Position numbers and translations under genes: made by a program
The notes under the pieces: generated by a model
Seen by the model: the letters and a program-made list of their open reading frames with translations, nothing else
Databases searched by the model: none
What the model was told of the DNA's origin: nothing
Shown here: positions 1 through 8,369 of the stretch, piece by piece
Layout of the letters: every line of letters starts with the position of its first letter
How positions within the stretch are numbered: position 1 is the first letter of the stretch
Source of the DNA: Neorhodopirellula lusitana
Lineage (GTDB): Bacteria; Planctomycetota; Planctomycetia; Pirellulales; Pirellulaceae
Length of the DNA stretch: 64,000 nt
Assembly (NCBI RefSeq): GCF_900182915.1
Contig: NZ_FXUG01000022.1
Span: forward strand, 45,365 to 109,364
Reading direction: 5' to 3'

Positions 1-1
1 T

Positions 2-190
2 GGTGAGGCTACAGTCCGATCGACAACCGCCCCTTTAGATTGGGCTTGGTTGATTGAACGCGTTGAAGAACAAAACGATCTCGAAATTGAGCTCGGTTCT
101 TGGCTGGATGATGAACTGATGTCGCTGGAATCTCAACTCAGCGAGTTTGCCGTCTCGGATTCCGACCGCAACAGCAGCCGGTCTAGCTAG
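2..190 (+). CDS. C-terminal end of an unidentified protein (partial)
   Basis: An open frame runs in from the left edge and ends at TAG (188-190), giving 62 residues of the C-terminus. The residues are acidic and helix-prone (WLIERVEEQNDLEIELG and a following acidic stretch) and end in a Ser/Arg-rich tail. No family can be recognised from this fragment. The opposite strand also carries an open frame here, but the acidic, helical character makes the plus-strand reading the better candidate. The start lies outside the window. Confidence 0.5.
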   Translation, partial: GEATVRSTTAPLDWAWLIERVEEQNDLEIELGSWLDDELMSLESQLSEFAVSDSDRNSSRSS

Positions 191-417
191 GTTCGATTTA
201 GGCACCGCTCGAGGGCTTGGAATCAGCGACCGGTTTGAGCGTGGCATCGAATTGCAGCCTGTGGGCGAGCGTTCGATGGATCTGGTGGTGACTTGTGGCT
301 GGAAATCCTAGGGTTGGAAATCCAACGGTTGGAAATCACAGGCTGGGAAGCCTATGCCACTGGAAAGCCTATACCACTGGGAAGCCGGTGCCGCTTTGAA
401 GCCTATGCTACTTGTGT
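191..417. repeat. Intergenic region with short degenerate repeats
   Basis: This gap lies between the end of the left-edge gene and the convergent cysteine desulfurase. From about 295 to 415 it has degenerate tandem units: three copies of a GGTTGGAAATC-like unit, then CACTGGAAAGCCTATACC-like units. I see no gene and no clear terminator. Confidence 0.5.
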
Positions 418-1569
418 TTAGTGGCGGACGGTTTGGTATTTCTTGGCGATGATTTCAATCGCTTGATCGATTTCTTGCTCGGTTGAAAACCGCGAGACGC
501 TGAACCGCAGCGCCGAGTCGACCTCCGCTTTGCTGGCTCCCATCGCCATCAACACGTGGCTTGGTGGGCTGCTGCCGCTGCTGCAAGCTGAACCGCTGCT
601 GCAGGCGACGCCGGCCATGTCCAAGGCAAGCAGCAGGTTTTGTCGGTCAGCGCCGACGAAAGAGAGGCAGCAGGTCGACGGCAACCGGTCCGCCTGCTTG
701 CCCTGAACGACGATTTCCGGAAAGCGGTCGCTGAGCGTGGCTTCGAGCCGATCGCGTAAACTCGCCATGTGCGCCGACGCGGCGGGGAATTCCTCGATCG
801 CCAAGGCAGTTGCTTCGGCGGCGGCGGCGACCAAACCAACCGGTTCGGTGCCGGGTCGCGTGCCCAACTGTTGTTCGCCACCCAACAAAGACGGCTTCAG
901 CTCGATTCCGCTGCGCAGCCACACGAAGCCGACTCCCGTGGGGCCGTGATACTTGTGCGGCGTGATCGTGGCCGCGTCGATCCCCCAAGCGGTGAAGTCG
1001 ACCGGCACTTTCCCGATCGATTGCGTAACATCGACGTGCAGCAGGACTTGGGCAGCGCGACAGACTCGAGCGATATCCTGGATCGGCTGAATGACCCCTG
1101 TTTCGTTATTGGCGGACATTACCGACACCAGCCCGATACGGCGCGAGGCTTGTTGTTCGGCTTTGATGATTTCTTGCAGTCGATCCAGACGGACCACTCC
1201 GTTTGCATCGACTGGAATCAAGCGAACCGGACGGGCTTCCGATTTCGCTTGTGCCGCCGCCAGCACGCTGGGGTGCTCAATCGAACTGACGACCAACGTC
1301 GTGTCGGGTTCACCAAGCCCGGTGATCGCCGCGTTGTTCGCCTCCGTTCCACCGCTGGTCACGATCAGTCGATCCGCGCCAACTCGAGTCAGGTCGCTGC
1401 CCAGAACCCGGGCGATGCGATCGAGCGACTCTTCGAGCCGAAATCGAGCCCGCTGACCAAACTGGTGCTGGCTGGATGGATTCAGCGGTCCCCGCAACAA
1501 GGTTTCGTTCAAAACGTGAGCAACACGGGGATCCATTGCCGTGGTGGCGTTATTGTCGAGATAGATCAT
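418..1569 (-). CDS. Cysteine desulfurase (NifS/IscS family)
   Basis: This PLP enzyme removes sulfur from L-cysteine as a persulfide for Fe-S cluster and thio-cofactor synthesis. With the start at 1569 the protein has 383 residues, normal for the family, and opens with MIYLDNNATT, the conserved N-terminus. An upstream in-frame start would add 16 residues that do not fit. Visible active-site elements are the PLP-stacking His (SSIEHP, about residue 99), the Schiff-base Lys (ITPHKYHGP, about 206) and the catalytic Cys in a SGSACSSGS loop (about 329). The gene follows an anchored protein with a one-base gap, so the two are probably cotranscribed. No IscU, IscA or SufE gene is adjacent, so IscS versus NifS cannot be settled. 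Confidence 0.93.
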   Translation of the reverse strand: MIYLDNNATTAMDPRVAHVLNETLLRGPLNPSSQHQFGQRARFRLEESLDRIARVLGSDLTRVGADRLIVTSGGTEANNAAITGLGEPDTTLVVSSIEHPSVLAAAQAKSEARPVRLIPVDANGVVRLDRLQEIIKAEQQASRRIGLVSVMSANNETGVIQPIQDIARVCRAAQVLLHVDVTQSIGKVPVDFTAWGIDAATITPHKYHGPTGVGFVWLRSGIELKPSLLGGEQQLGTRPGTEPVGLVAAAAEATALAIEEFPAASAHMASLRDRLEATLSDRFPEIVVQGKQADRLPSTCCLSFVGADRQNLLLALDMAGVACSSGSACSSGSSPPSHVLMAMGASKAEVDSALRFSVSRFSTEQEIDQAIEIIAKKYQTVRH

Positions 1570-1570
1570 G

Positions 1571-2230
1571 TCAGTTCGGCGAGTCCACGTCGGAAGCGGC
1601 TTCCTTGGCCAGGGCATCAGCCAGTTCGTCTCGCCCGGCGGCCCGCATGTCGCGAATCAGACTGGTGTATTCCGTTTGCAGATAGTCGCTGATCATCGTC
1701 TTCAGCGTATCTGGATCGTCGAGGGGCCCCACGATCTCGAATAAACGCGGCATCACCAGGTAGAGCTCCCGCTGGGACAGTGTGCCGATGGTTTGCCAAA
1801 ACGGTTGAGCCATCTCGGGATGATCGGTGCTCCAGGTTTTCCAGAACGGGGCACCGTCGCGGTGCAATCGCAGTTGTTTCATCAACAGGGCCGCGTCGTC
1901 GTCAACCGGATCTTCGTTGCCACGCTGCAGCGAAACCAGGTGCCACGTCGAAGGCTCCAGGTCGGGCTGCTTGATCCAGTTCTTCTGGGTCAGCATCAAT
2001 GCGGTCAAAGGCGTGGTCGTGGTCCGCCGAATCGGGGTGATTTGCAGATGAATCAGCGGGATTTCATAGAAAGTGAACTTTCGAGACCGAAAATGCGTGG
2101 GCGAGAATTCTTCGCCCTCGACGTAGCCGGTTGTGCGAATGATCCCAAACAACACCAATGCCAACACACAAGTGGAGATCAAAATCACCCAGAACGGTGA
2201 ACGATTGACGGCAGACTTGGCTTTGCTCAT
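1571..2230 (-). CDS. Membrane-anchored protein of unknown function
   Basis: This 219-residue protein has one N-terminal membrane segment (about residues 13-33) after a short basic leader, and a soluble domain rich in Trp, Arg and Asp that would face the periplasm or paryphoplasm. I recognise no catalytic motif. It lies directly upstream of the cysteine desulfurase with one base between stop and start, so cotranscription is likely, but a functional link to sulfur transfer is not shown. The C-terminal third is predicted helical. The gene diverges from scpB, and the 44-base gap must carry both promoters. Confidence 0.75.
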   Translation of the reverse strand: MSKAKSAVNRSPFWVILISTCVLALVLFGIIRTTGYVEGEEFSPTHFRSRKFTFYEIPLIHLQITPIRRTTTTPLTALMLTQKNWIKQPDLEPSTWHLVSLQRGNEDPVDDDAALLMKQLRLHRDGAPFWKTWSTDHPEMAQPFWQTIGTLSQRELYLVMPRLFEIVGPLDDPDTLKTMISDYLQTEYTSLIRDMRAAGRDELADALAKEAASDVDSPN

Positions 2231-2274
2231 GGCAGCATCTTAACGGGGCGCGGGGCAAGATCCTAACCGGTCTG

Positions 2275-3648
2275 GTGACCGAGCGATCACTTGGGCATGA
2301 TGAGGCCATGCGAAATCACGGTTCCTCATGGCCCTGCGGGTCAATCTCGCGTCACGGATCACCCTGGCAAAGAACGACGTCCTGGCAAAAGGATGGGGCG
2401 TGGCCGCGCACGGAAAAAAGTCAGGCCCAGAATTTACTCAATCCCGTCAGGCTCGCCGAGGCGGCAACTGGTCTCGGCGGTGCGGCGGGTGCTGGCAAGG
2501 AAGTGGGCTCGGGAGATCAATCGGGCTCCGATGACGCTGAAAACGCGGGGGAGAATCAGGACGCGTCAGCCAGCTTGGACCCTGGCGTGGCTCGCAGCCG
2601 GGTCGAAGCGTTGTTGTTGATCGCGAAATCACCGCTCAGCTATCGCCGGCTGGCCGCTTTGGCCGAATTGGAGGACGCCACCCAGGCTCGGACGCTGGTG
2701 GCGGACCTGAACGCGTTATACGATGCCAATGGCCGTGGAATCCGCATCGAACAAATCGCCGGCGGCAGTCGCATGATGACGCGTGGTGTGGTCAGTCCTT
2801 GGCTGCGAAGACTGGGCGTTTTGCCTGAAGCAATCCGCTTAAGTTGGCCGATGATGGAAACGCTCGCGATCGTGGCTTACCGCCAAGATGTCACGCGGGC
2901 GGATGTCGAAGCCGTTCGCGGTGTGGCCTGCGGCGAGATCCTGCGTCAGCTAATGTCGGTCGATTTAGTCCGGATTAGTGGACGCAGCGAGGAGCTCGGT
3001 CGACCCTACCTTTACGGAACTACCAAACGTTTCTTACAAATTTGTGGATTGGCGTCGATAAACGCACTGCCAGCGATTGACTCACGGGGGTTCTGTGAGG
3101 ATGTTTCTGGTGCTGAAGAGGCCACTGCAAACGAAGATTCTGCTGGTGACCCCACCAACCCATTCCCCACCCCTGAGCCGGACCCAAATGCCGGCTCCCC
3201 AGTTTCCAAGGAGTCCGACGTGAGTATCGTAGCGACCGACGCTCTCGCCACCGATTCGGTGTTGTCAACTTTCGCCAACGCCGTGACCGGCGAAGGCTTC
3301 GTAACGGGTGTGGCCGATCCGGCTACGCCAGCCACTGAGAATCCGGCTGCTGTGATTGAAGACGAAGAGGATGACCTCTACGAACGTGGACTGGATGACG
3401 ACGACGATGAAGATTTCGTCGACGACGAAGATGACTGGGATGACGACGACGATGAGGATGACGACCTCGACGAGGACGACGACGAAGAAGAGGACGACGA
3501 TTCCGACGACAGCTGGGAAGAAGTCGACGACGACGAAGCCGATGAAGATTGGGACGACGAAGACGACGACGAGGAAGACGACGACTGGGACGAAGACGAC
3601 GGCGCAGAGGACGATGATGACGACGAAGAAGAGGAACTGGAAGTCTGA
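2275..3648 (+). CDS. scpB: Segregation and condensation protein B with hyperacidic tail
   Basis: ScpB is the winged-helix partner of ScpA and SMC in the bacterial condensin-like complex. The conserved part begins near residue 104 (VARSRVEALLLIAKSPLSY) and contains the typical core (LSWPMMETLAIVAYRQ, then GRPYLYGTTKRFL), ending near 265. The first 100 or so residues are low complexity and Gly/Ala-rich. A GTG at 2275 gives 457 residues; the ATG at 2308 is an equally good start. The last 100 or so residues are almost only Asp and Glu with a few Trp and Ser, far beyond the usual family length near 200. ScpA and SMC are not in the window. Confidence 0.88.
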   Translation: MTERSLGHDEAMRNHGSSWPCGSISRHGSPWQRTTSWQKDGAWPRTEKSQAQNLLNPVRLAEAATGLGGAAGAGKEVGSGDQSGSDDAENAGENQDASASLDPGVARSRVEALLLIAKSPLSYRRLAALAELEDATQARTLVADLNALYDANGRGIRIEQIAGGSRMMTRGVVSPWLRRLGVLPEAIRLSWPMMETLAIVAYRQDVTRADVEAVRGVACGEILRQLMSVDLVRISGRSEELGRPYLYGTTKRFLQICGLASINALPAIDSRGFCEDVSGAEEATANEDSAGDPTNPFPTPEPDPNAGSPVSKESDVSIVATDALATDSVLSTFANAVTGEGFVTGVADPATPATENPAAVIEDEEDDLYERGLDDDDDEDFVDDEDDWDDDDDEDDDLDEDDDEEEDDDSDDSWEEVDDDEADEDWDDEDDDEEDDDWDEDDGAEDDDDDEEEELEV

Positions 3649-3658
3649 TCCCAGACAG

Positions 3659-3754
3659 CTGAACGCACCATGTTCTGAACACGCCGTGTTCTAAAAACGC
3701 CATGTTCTGAACGTGCCAGCTTCTCAACGTGCCAGCTGCTCAACGCACCAAAGC
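3659..3754. repeat. Tandem array, six units of 16 bases
   Basis: Starting 10 bases after the scpB stop codon, six consecutive 16-base units follow the pattern CTGAACGYRCCATGTT with drift: 3659, 3675, 3691, 3707, 3723 and 3739. The units are head to tail with no spacers, so this is not a CRISPR. Similar short-period arrays lie in other gaps of this window. Confidence 0.85.
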
Positions 3755-3778
3755 GTTTTTGAGGTCCATTTCAACCGT

Positions 3779-3829
3779 AGGGCCAGTTCCTACCGGCCCT
3801 TCACCAATGGGCTGGTAGGAACTGGCCCT
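3779..3829. terminator. Large inverted repeat between convergent genes
   Basis: A perfect 16-base inverted repeat (AGGGCCAGTTCCTACC at 3779-3794 and its complement at 3814-3829) encloses a loop that can itself pair further. It sits between the convergent scpB (plus) and ABC permease (minus) genes. There is no long T run on either side, so it may be a bidirectional 3'-end element or a dispersed REP-like repeat rather than a classical rho-independent terminator. Confidence 0.55.
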
Positions 3830-3919
3830 GCCTCGTTTCACAAAGCAAGCCTTCTCCTTAATTCCGTTTCCCACCGGAACGGTGCCCACGGTCGCGAAGC
3901 ACTCCAGTGCATGCGTGCT

Positions 3920-5026
3920 CTAATTCATCCGCCGACGAAACAGCCATCCGGCGGAGGCCAGCGTGACGGCCGCGATCAGGGCCATCGGCCAGAACTGGTC
4001 GATCAACAAATGGAATGGAGTGCCTTCGAGGAACGTGCCCCGCACCACCACCATGAAGTAACGCAGCGGGTCGAGGTAGGTCAACGTTTGCACCAGCGGT
4101 GGCATGTTCGCTATCGGGGTTGAGAATCCCGAGAGGATGATCGCAGGAACAAGAAACAAGAACGCGCCCAGCAAGGCTTGTTGTTGGGTCACAGCCAGCG
4201 AGGAGATCATCAGGCCGATGCCGATCACGGCCAACACAAACAGCACGACGCCGCAGTAGAGCGTCAACAGGCTGCCGTGAAAGGGAACTTCGAACCACAG
4301 GATGGTTGCCACGATGATCACGGTGGCTTCGGCGATGCCGATGATGAATCCCGGTGTCGCTTTGCCAACCAGAATTTCCCAGGGGCGATAGGGCGTGACC
4401 AACAACTGGTCGAACGTGCCTTGTTCTCGCTCCCGTGCCACCGACAGAGCGGTGACCAGCAAGGTGACGACCAGCGTCAGCAATCCCACAATGCCCGGCA
4501 CAATGAACCAGCGACTTTGTAGATTCGGGTTGTACCACGAGCGCACTTCCAGTTTGGCGGGTGCGCCGCTGAATCCGTGCTCGGTCGCCCATGCCGCGTT
4601 GAACCGCTGGACGATCTGCCGAGCGTACCCCAGCGTGATCAGGGCCGTGTTGGAATCACGCCCGTCGAGAATGATTTGGATGGTGCCCTGGCCATCTCGG
4701 TGAATGTCGCGACTGAAGGTGCGTCCGATGTGCAACACCACCAACGCTTGGCGGCTATCGACCAACGGAGCGATCTGGCGATCTTCCGTGATCGTGGCCA
4801 CTCGCCGAAAGTTGCCAGAACCTTCAAATCGGGCCACCAATTCGCGTGATGCCTCCCCGGAACTCTCGTTGTAAACCGCCAGTGGCACGTCGGTCACATC
4901 GAACGTTGCCGCATACCCGAACACCAACAACTGAATGATCGGCGGGGCGATGATCACGAACCGACCGCGGGGATCCTTCAGCAGAGCCAGGAACTCCTTT
5001 TGAATCAATGCGATCAGGTGGAACAT
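3920..5026 (-). CDS. ABC-2 type efflux permease (YbhR-like)
   Basis: This 368-residue inner-membrane permease starts at 5026 (MFHLIALIQKEFLALLKDP). An N-terminal membrane segment is followed by a large extracytoplasmic domain (about residues 45-170), then five further membrane segments. The conserved ABC-2 stretch AREREQGTFDQLLVTPYRP is present. It is the last gene of a four-gene operon with a membrane fusion protein, a tandem ATPase and a second permease; the gap to the upstream permease is 11 bases. In Escherichia coli the same set (YbhGFSR) exports drugs and cations. The substrate here is unknown. Confidence 0.87.
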   Translation of the reverse strand: MFHLIALIQKEFLALLKDPRGRFVIIAPPIIQLLVFGYAATFDVTDVPLAVYNESSGEASRELVARFEGSGNFRRVATITEDRQIAPLVDSRQALVVLHIGRTFSRDIHRDGQGTIQIILDGRDSNTALITLGYARQIVQRFNAAWATEHGFSGAPAKLEVRSWYNPNLQSRWFIVPGIVGLLTLVVTLLVTALSVAREREQGTFDQLLVTPYRPWEILVGKATPGFIIGIAEATVIIVATILWFEVPFHGSLLTLYCGVVLFVLAVIGIGLMISSLAVTQQQALLGAFLFLVPAIILSGFSTPIANMPPLVQTLTYLDPLRYFMVVVRGTFLEGTPFHLLIDQFWPMALIAAVTLASAGWLFRRRMN

Positions 5027-5037
5027 GGGCAAGCCTG

Positions 5038-6270
5038 CTAGTGGAGTCGCTTGGGAGAGAGCTTGACCGTCAGACCGAGAAAGACGATTGCCATGATTGC
5101 CAGCGCGGCCGAATTGGGCAGGATGACGCTCCAAACGTCGCCAGCCAGAAAGGTCGTCTTCAAAAGAGTGACGTAGTAGCGGGCTGGGATCAGGTGCGTC
5201 AGCCACTGGATCGGCCAAGGCATGCTGCCGATGTCAAAGATGAACCCTGACAAAATGAAGGCGGGCAAAAACGTAGTCAGGATCGCGACTTGCCCCGCCA
5301 CAAACTGGACTCGCGTCACCGTCGAAATGAACAGCCCCATGCCGAGAGCGGTCAACAAGAACAGCGTGGAAGTCATCAGCAAAACCCACAGGGAACCACG
5401 CAGCGGCACGTCGAACAGCCACACTCCCATCGCGACCGAGAGCGTCAGCCCGCCCATCCCGAGCACGAAGTACGGCAGAATCTTTCCGAGCAGCACTTCC
5501 AGCATGGAGACCGGCGTCACCATCATGGCTTCCATCGTGCCGCGTTCCCATTCTCTGGCCATCAACATCGCGGTCAGCAAGGAACCGATCAGCGTCATCA
5601 CCAGAGCGATGACACCGGGGACGAGGTAGTTTCGGCTGCGGACATTGGCGTTGAACCAAATCCGTTGCTGCAACGCGACCGGTTCCACCAACGTTGCCCC
5701 TTGCGCCGTCACGCGGTGTTCCAGCCATTTGCCGTGCACGGCGGTGACATACCCCTCAACGATTCGAGCGGTGTTCGCATCGACACCGTTGACCGCCAGT
5801 TGCATGGTGGCCCCGCCAGGCCGTCGCAACTTCGAAGAAAAGTCTTCACGCAGATGCAAGATCGCGTCGACACGGCGTTCCATCATCGCTTGCCGCGCCG
5901 CGGGCATCCCATGGAGATAAACCGGGCTGAAGTACAGAGAGTGCTCCAACTCGGCGCAGAAGCTGGTCGTGTCCGGCGTCGTTCGCTCGACCACCAACGC
6001 GATCGGCACATGTTCGGCATCCAGCGAAACCCCATAGCCAAACATCAGCAACAAAATTACAGGCAGCACAAACGCGATCGCCAAGGAACTGGGGTCACGC
6101 CAGACCTGCAAAAACTCTTTCCGAACGAGCCCACGCAGTCGCATCCACGATCCGCCACGTCGCTGGGCTCTCGGTGGTGGAGACACCGGTTGCTGGTGCG
6201 TTGGTTGTTGGCGCCTTGGTTGCCGGTGCGTTGGTTGCCGGTGCGTTGGTAGTTGGTGTGATCGTGTCAT
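5038..6270 (-). CDS. ABC-2 type efflux permease (YbhS-like)
   Basis: This 410-residue permease has the ABC-2 arrangement: N-terminal cytosolic leader, membrane segment (SLAIAFVLPVILLLMFGYG), periplasmic domain, and a C-terminal group of five membrane segments after AREWERGTMEAMMVTP. The start at 6270 overlaps the stop of the ATPase gene (ATGA), which favours coupled translation from this site. The first 40 residues are a low-complexity PTHRQ/PTHQQ repeat; a shorter start (MRLRGLVRKEF) exists at about 6144. It is related to the following permease and the two probably form a heterodimer. Confidence 0.87.
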   Translation of the reverse strand: MTRSHQLPTHRQPTHRQPRRQQPTHQQPVSPPPRAQRRGGSWMRLRGLVRKEFLQVWRDPSSLAIAFVLPVILLLMFGYGVSLDAEHVPIALVVERTTPDTTSFCAELEHSLYFSPVYLHGMPAARQAMMERRVDAILHLREDFSSKLRRPGGATMQLAVNGVDANTARIVEGYVTAVHGKWLEHRVTAQGATLVEPVALQQRIWFNANVRSRNYLVPGVIALVMTLIGSLLTAMLMAREWERGTMEAMMVTPVSMLEVLLGKILPYFVLGMGGLTLSVAMGVWLFDVPLRGSLWVLLMTSTLFLLTALGMGLFISTVTRVQFVAGQVAILTTFLPAFILSGFIFDIGSMPWPIQWLTHLIPARYYVTLLKTTFLAGDVWSVILPNSAALAIMAIVFLGLTVKLSPKRLH

Positions 6271-8369
6271 CGTGGTGATTCAATCAGCTGGATGAAGGCC
6301 TCTTCCATGGTCGGATTGGGATTGGACTGGTTCGCTGATTGATGTTTGATTTCGGCGGGGGCGCCAAGTGCTAGGATTTCGCCCGACATCATGATGGCCA
6401 TGCGGTCGCAGTACTCGGCTTCTTCCATGAAGTGCGTCGTGACCAACACCGTGACACCGGATGCGGCCAGCGAATTGATGCGATGCCAAAACTCTCGGCG
6501 GGTCAGCGGATCAACGCCGGACGTTGGCTCATCCAGAAACAGAATCTCGGGTTCATGCATCAACGCACAAGCCAACGACAAGCGTTGCTTGTAGCCCAGT
6601 GGCAGGCCGCCGCTGTTGTCGTCCGCGATCGCCTGCAGCTCAAACTCATGCGTGGCCCATTCCATTCGTTCCCGTCGACGACGGCCACGCAATCCGTAAG
6701 CACTGCTGAAGAATCGCAGGTTGTCGGCGACACTGAGCGTGCCATACAGCGAAAACTTTTGAGACATGTAGCCGATCTTGGCACGAGCGGTCGCGGCGGC
6801 TTTGCGAACGTCGACCCCTGCGACTTGCAAGGTTCCGCCCGTGGCAGGCAGCAAGCCACAAAGCATCCGGAACAACGTCGTCTTGCCGGCACCATTGGCG
6901 CCCAGCAAGCCAAAGACTTCGCCGGGCGCGACATCAAACGTCACTCGCTTGACCGCATAGAAATCGCCGAACTGACGCTCGACTTCCTGAACCTTGATCA
7001 GCGGTCCAGGGACATCCGCCTTCGACTTCTCTCCGGATGGGTCGGACCGCTTGGGACCGGGGTGGGTTTGCGCCGAGCTCAGGCACGCCCCGCCCCTCGC
7101 CCCGCTTCGAGGTCGTGCAGTTTTTAAGTCTTTCATTGCCAGCCGTTTGTCATCACCCTCCCCTTGGGAGGGTCGAGCGAAGCGAGGGGAGGGCTCAGCA
7201 TTGGATCCAGCGCGTAACCCTCCCCGGCCCGAAGCGGGCCGACCCTCCCAAAGGGAGGGTGAAATAAAACTGCACGACCTCCCCAACGGGTGTGCAAAGA
7301 GATCGGGGCTGGACGGCGGTTCTTCAACGCTTCCCTGTTCGCGTCTTTCTTGTTCGCGTCTTTCTTGTTCGCCTCCTGCTTGTTCGCCTCCTGCTTGTTC
7401 GCGGCGCTCATGAAGCATCGCGATGAAACCGTCTTCAAATCGTGGCGGCACCGCGGTGATGGACGCATTGGGATCATTGGGAAACCACTTTTCGACGGAC
7501 GCATCCACGTTGCCTTCCACAATCAAGCGGACGGAGTCACCTTGGATCACCGCGTCGGTCACGCCTGCTTGGCCAGCCAACTGCTCTTGGACGTCACGGT
7601 TTTTGCGACCCGGGATTTGCACTTGAAAGGCACGCCCGGTCAAAGGCTCGCTGAACTGAGTGGGCGGTCCCTGTCCCAGCAGTTGCCCTTCGTCCAGCAT
7701 GATCACTTCGTCACAACGTTCGGCTTCATCCAGGTAGGCCGTGCTGAGCAGCACCGTGGTGCCCTCTTCACGCACGAAGCGTTCGACGATCGTCCAAAGT
7801 TCACGCCGTGAGACAGGATCCACGCCGACGGTGGGTTCATCCAGCAAGAGCAGTTGCGGTGGATGAATCAACGTGCAGGCCAAACCGAGTTTTTGCTTCA
7901 TGCCGCCGGACAATTTCCCCGCCAGTCGGTTGGTGAACGGGGCCAGACCGGTCATGTGCATCAACTCGGTGAATCGCGTCGGTCGAACGTCGAGCGGAAC
8001 CCCTTGAAGATCGGCGTACAGATCCAAGTTTTCTTGAACCGTTAAATCCTCGTACAGGCCGAACCGCTGTGGCATGTAGCCCACCGTGGCTTGGACCTGC
8101 AATGATTGCCGGGCAGCATCGAGTCCCAGCACGGTGACCGTTCCACGATCCGCCTGCAGAATCCCGGTGGCCAGTCGCATCACAGTGGTTTTGCCGGCAC
8201 CATCGGGCCCAATCAGTCCGGTGATCTTTCCTGTGGCGACACTGAACTGCAACTCACGCAGCGCTGTGACGGTCCGCTTTCCCGCCTGGAAGTTCTTTGT
8301 CACATCGTTCAAATGCAAGGCGACTTCGCCGCGGTTGGGCGGCGAAACAACGAGTCCTTCGCTGCTCAT
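6267..8369 (-). CDS. Tandem ABC ATPase of efflux system (YbhF-like) with inserted repeat linker
   Basis: Two ABC ATPase domains lie in one 700-residue chain and would drive the two permeases downstream. Domain 1 has Walker A GPDGAGKTT (about 54-62), signature LSGGM (about 153) and Walker B LLLLDEPT. Domain 2 has Walker A GANGAGKTT (about 490) and Walker B FLDEPTSG, but a weak signature (NSGGLPLGYKQ). The linker (about 325-456) is unusual: a five-residue repeat EQAGG/EQERR, then a translated palindromic DNA repeat. E. coli YbhF has about 578 residues, so most of the excess is this linker. The stop overlaps the YbhS-like start and the start overlaps the stop of the fusion-protein gene. Confidence 0.9.
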   Translation of the reverse strand: MSSEGLVVSPPNRGEVALHLNDVTKNFQAGKRTVTALRELQFSVATGKITGLIGPDGAGKTTVMRLATGILQADRGTVTVLGLDAARQSLQVQATVGYMPQRFGLYEDLTVQENLDLYADLQGVPLDVRPTRFTELMHMTGLAPFTNRLAGKLSGGMKQKLGLACTLIHPPQLLLLDEPTVGVDPVSRRELWTIVERFVREEGTTVLLSTAYLDEAERCDEVIMLDEGQLLGQGPPTQFSEPLTGRAFQVQIPGRKNRDVQEQLAGQAGVTDAVIQGDSVRLIVEGNVDASVEKWFPNDPNASITAVPPRFEDGFIAMLHERREQAGGEQAGGEQERREQERREQGSVEEPPSSPDLFAHPLGRSCSFISPSLWEGRPASGRGGLRAGSNAEPSPRFARPSQGEGDDKRLAMKDLKTARPRSGARGGACLSSAQTHPGPKRSDPSGEKSKADVPGPLIKVQEVERQFGDFYAVKRVTFDVAPGEVFGLLGANGAGKTTLFRMLCGLLPATGGTLQVAGVDVRKAAATARAKIGYMSQKFSLYGTLSVADNLRFFSSAYGLRGRRRRERMEWATHEFELQAIADDNSGGLPLGYKQRLSLACALMHEPEILFLDEPTSGVDPLTRREFWHRINSLAASGVTVLVTTHFMEEAEYCDRMAIMMSGEILALGAPAEIKHQSANQSNPNPTMEEAFIQLIESPR
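7034..7292. repeat. Palindromic repeat element inside the ABC ATPase coding region
   Basis: This stretch has several inverted repeats: ACCCTCCCCTTGGGAGGGT near 7145-7165, GGCCCGAAGCGGGCC near 7229, and GACCCTCCCAAAGGGAGGGT near 7240-7259. It reads in frame as low-complexity Pro/Gly/Arg/Ser residues between the two ATPase domains. A related core (ACCCTCCCCGAGGGAGAGT followed by GAAGTGAGCGG) recurs at about 16193-16222 in another coding region. Confidence 0.7.
7338..7400. repeat. 15-base in-frame tandem repeat
   Basis: Four head-to-tail 15-base units (TTCGCGTCTTTCTTG twice at 7338-7367, TTCGCCTCCTGCTTG twice at 7368-7397) plus a partial fifth encode the EQERR/EQAGG five-residue repeats in the linker of the tandem ATPase. 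The 15-base period keeps the reading frame. Confidence 0.85.

Noticed and set aside
769..1692. 307-residue plus-strand open frame
   Set aside because: Shadow of the cysteine desulfurase gene, whose motifs are clear on the other strand.
3378..3743. Poly-serine open frame opposite scpB
   Set aside because: It is the antisense reading of the GAC/GAT-rich acidic tail and has no independent signal.
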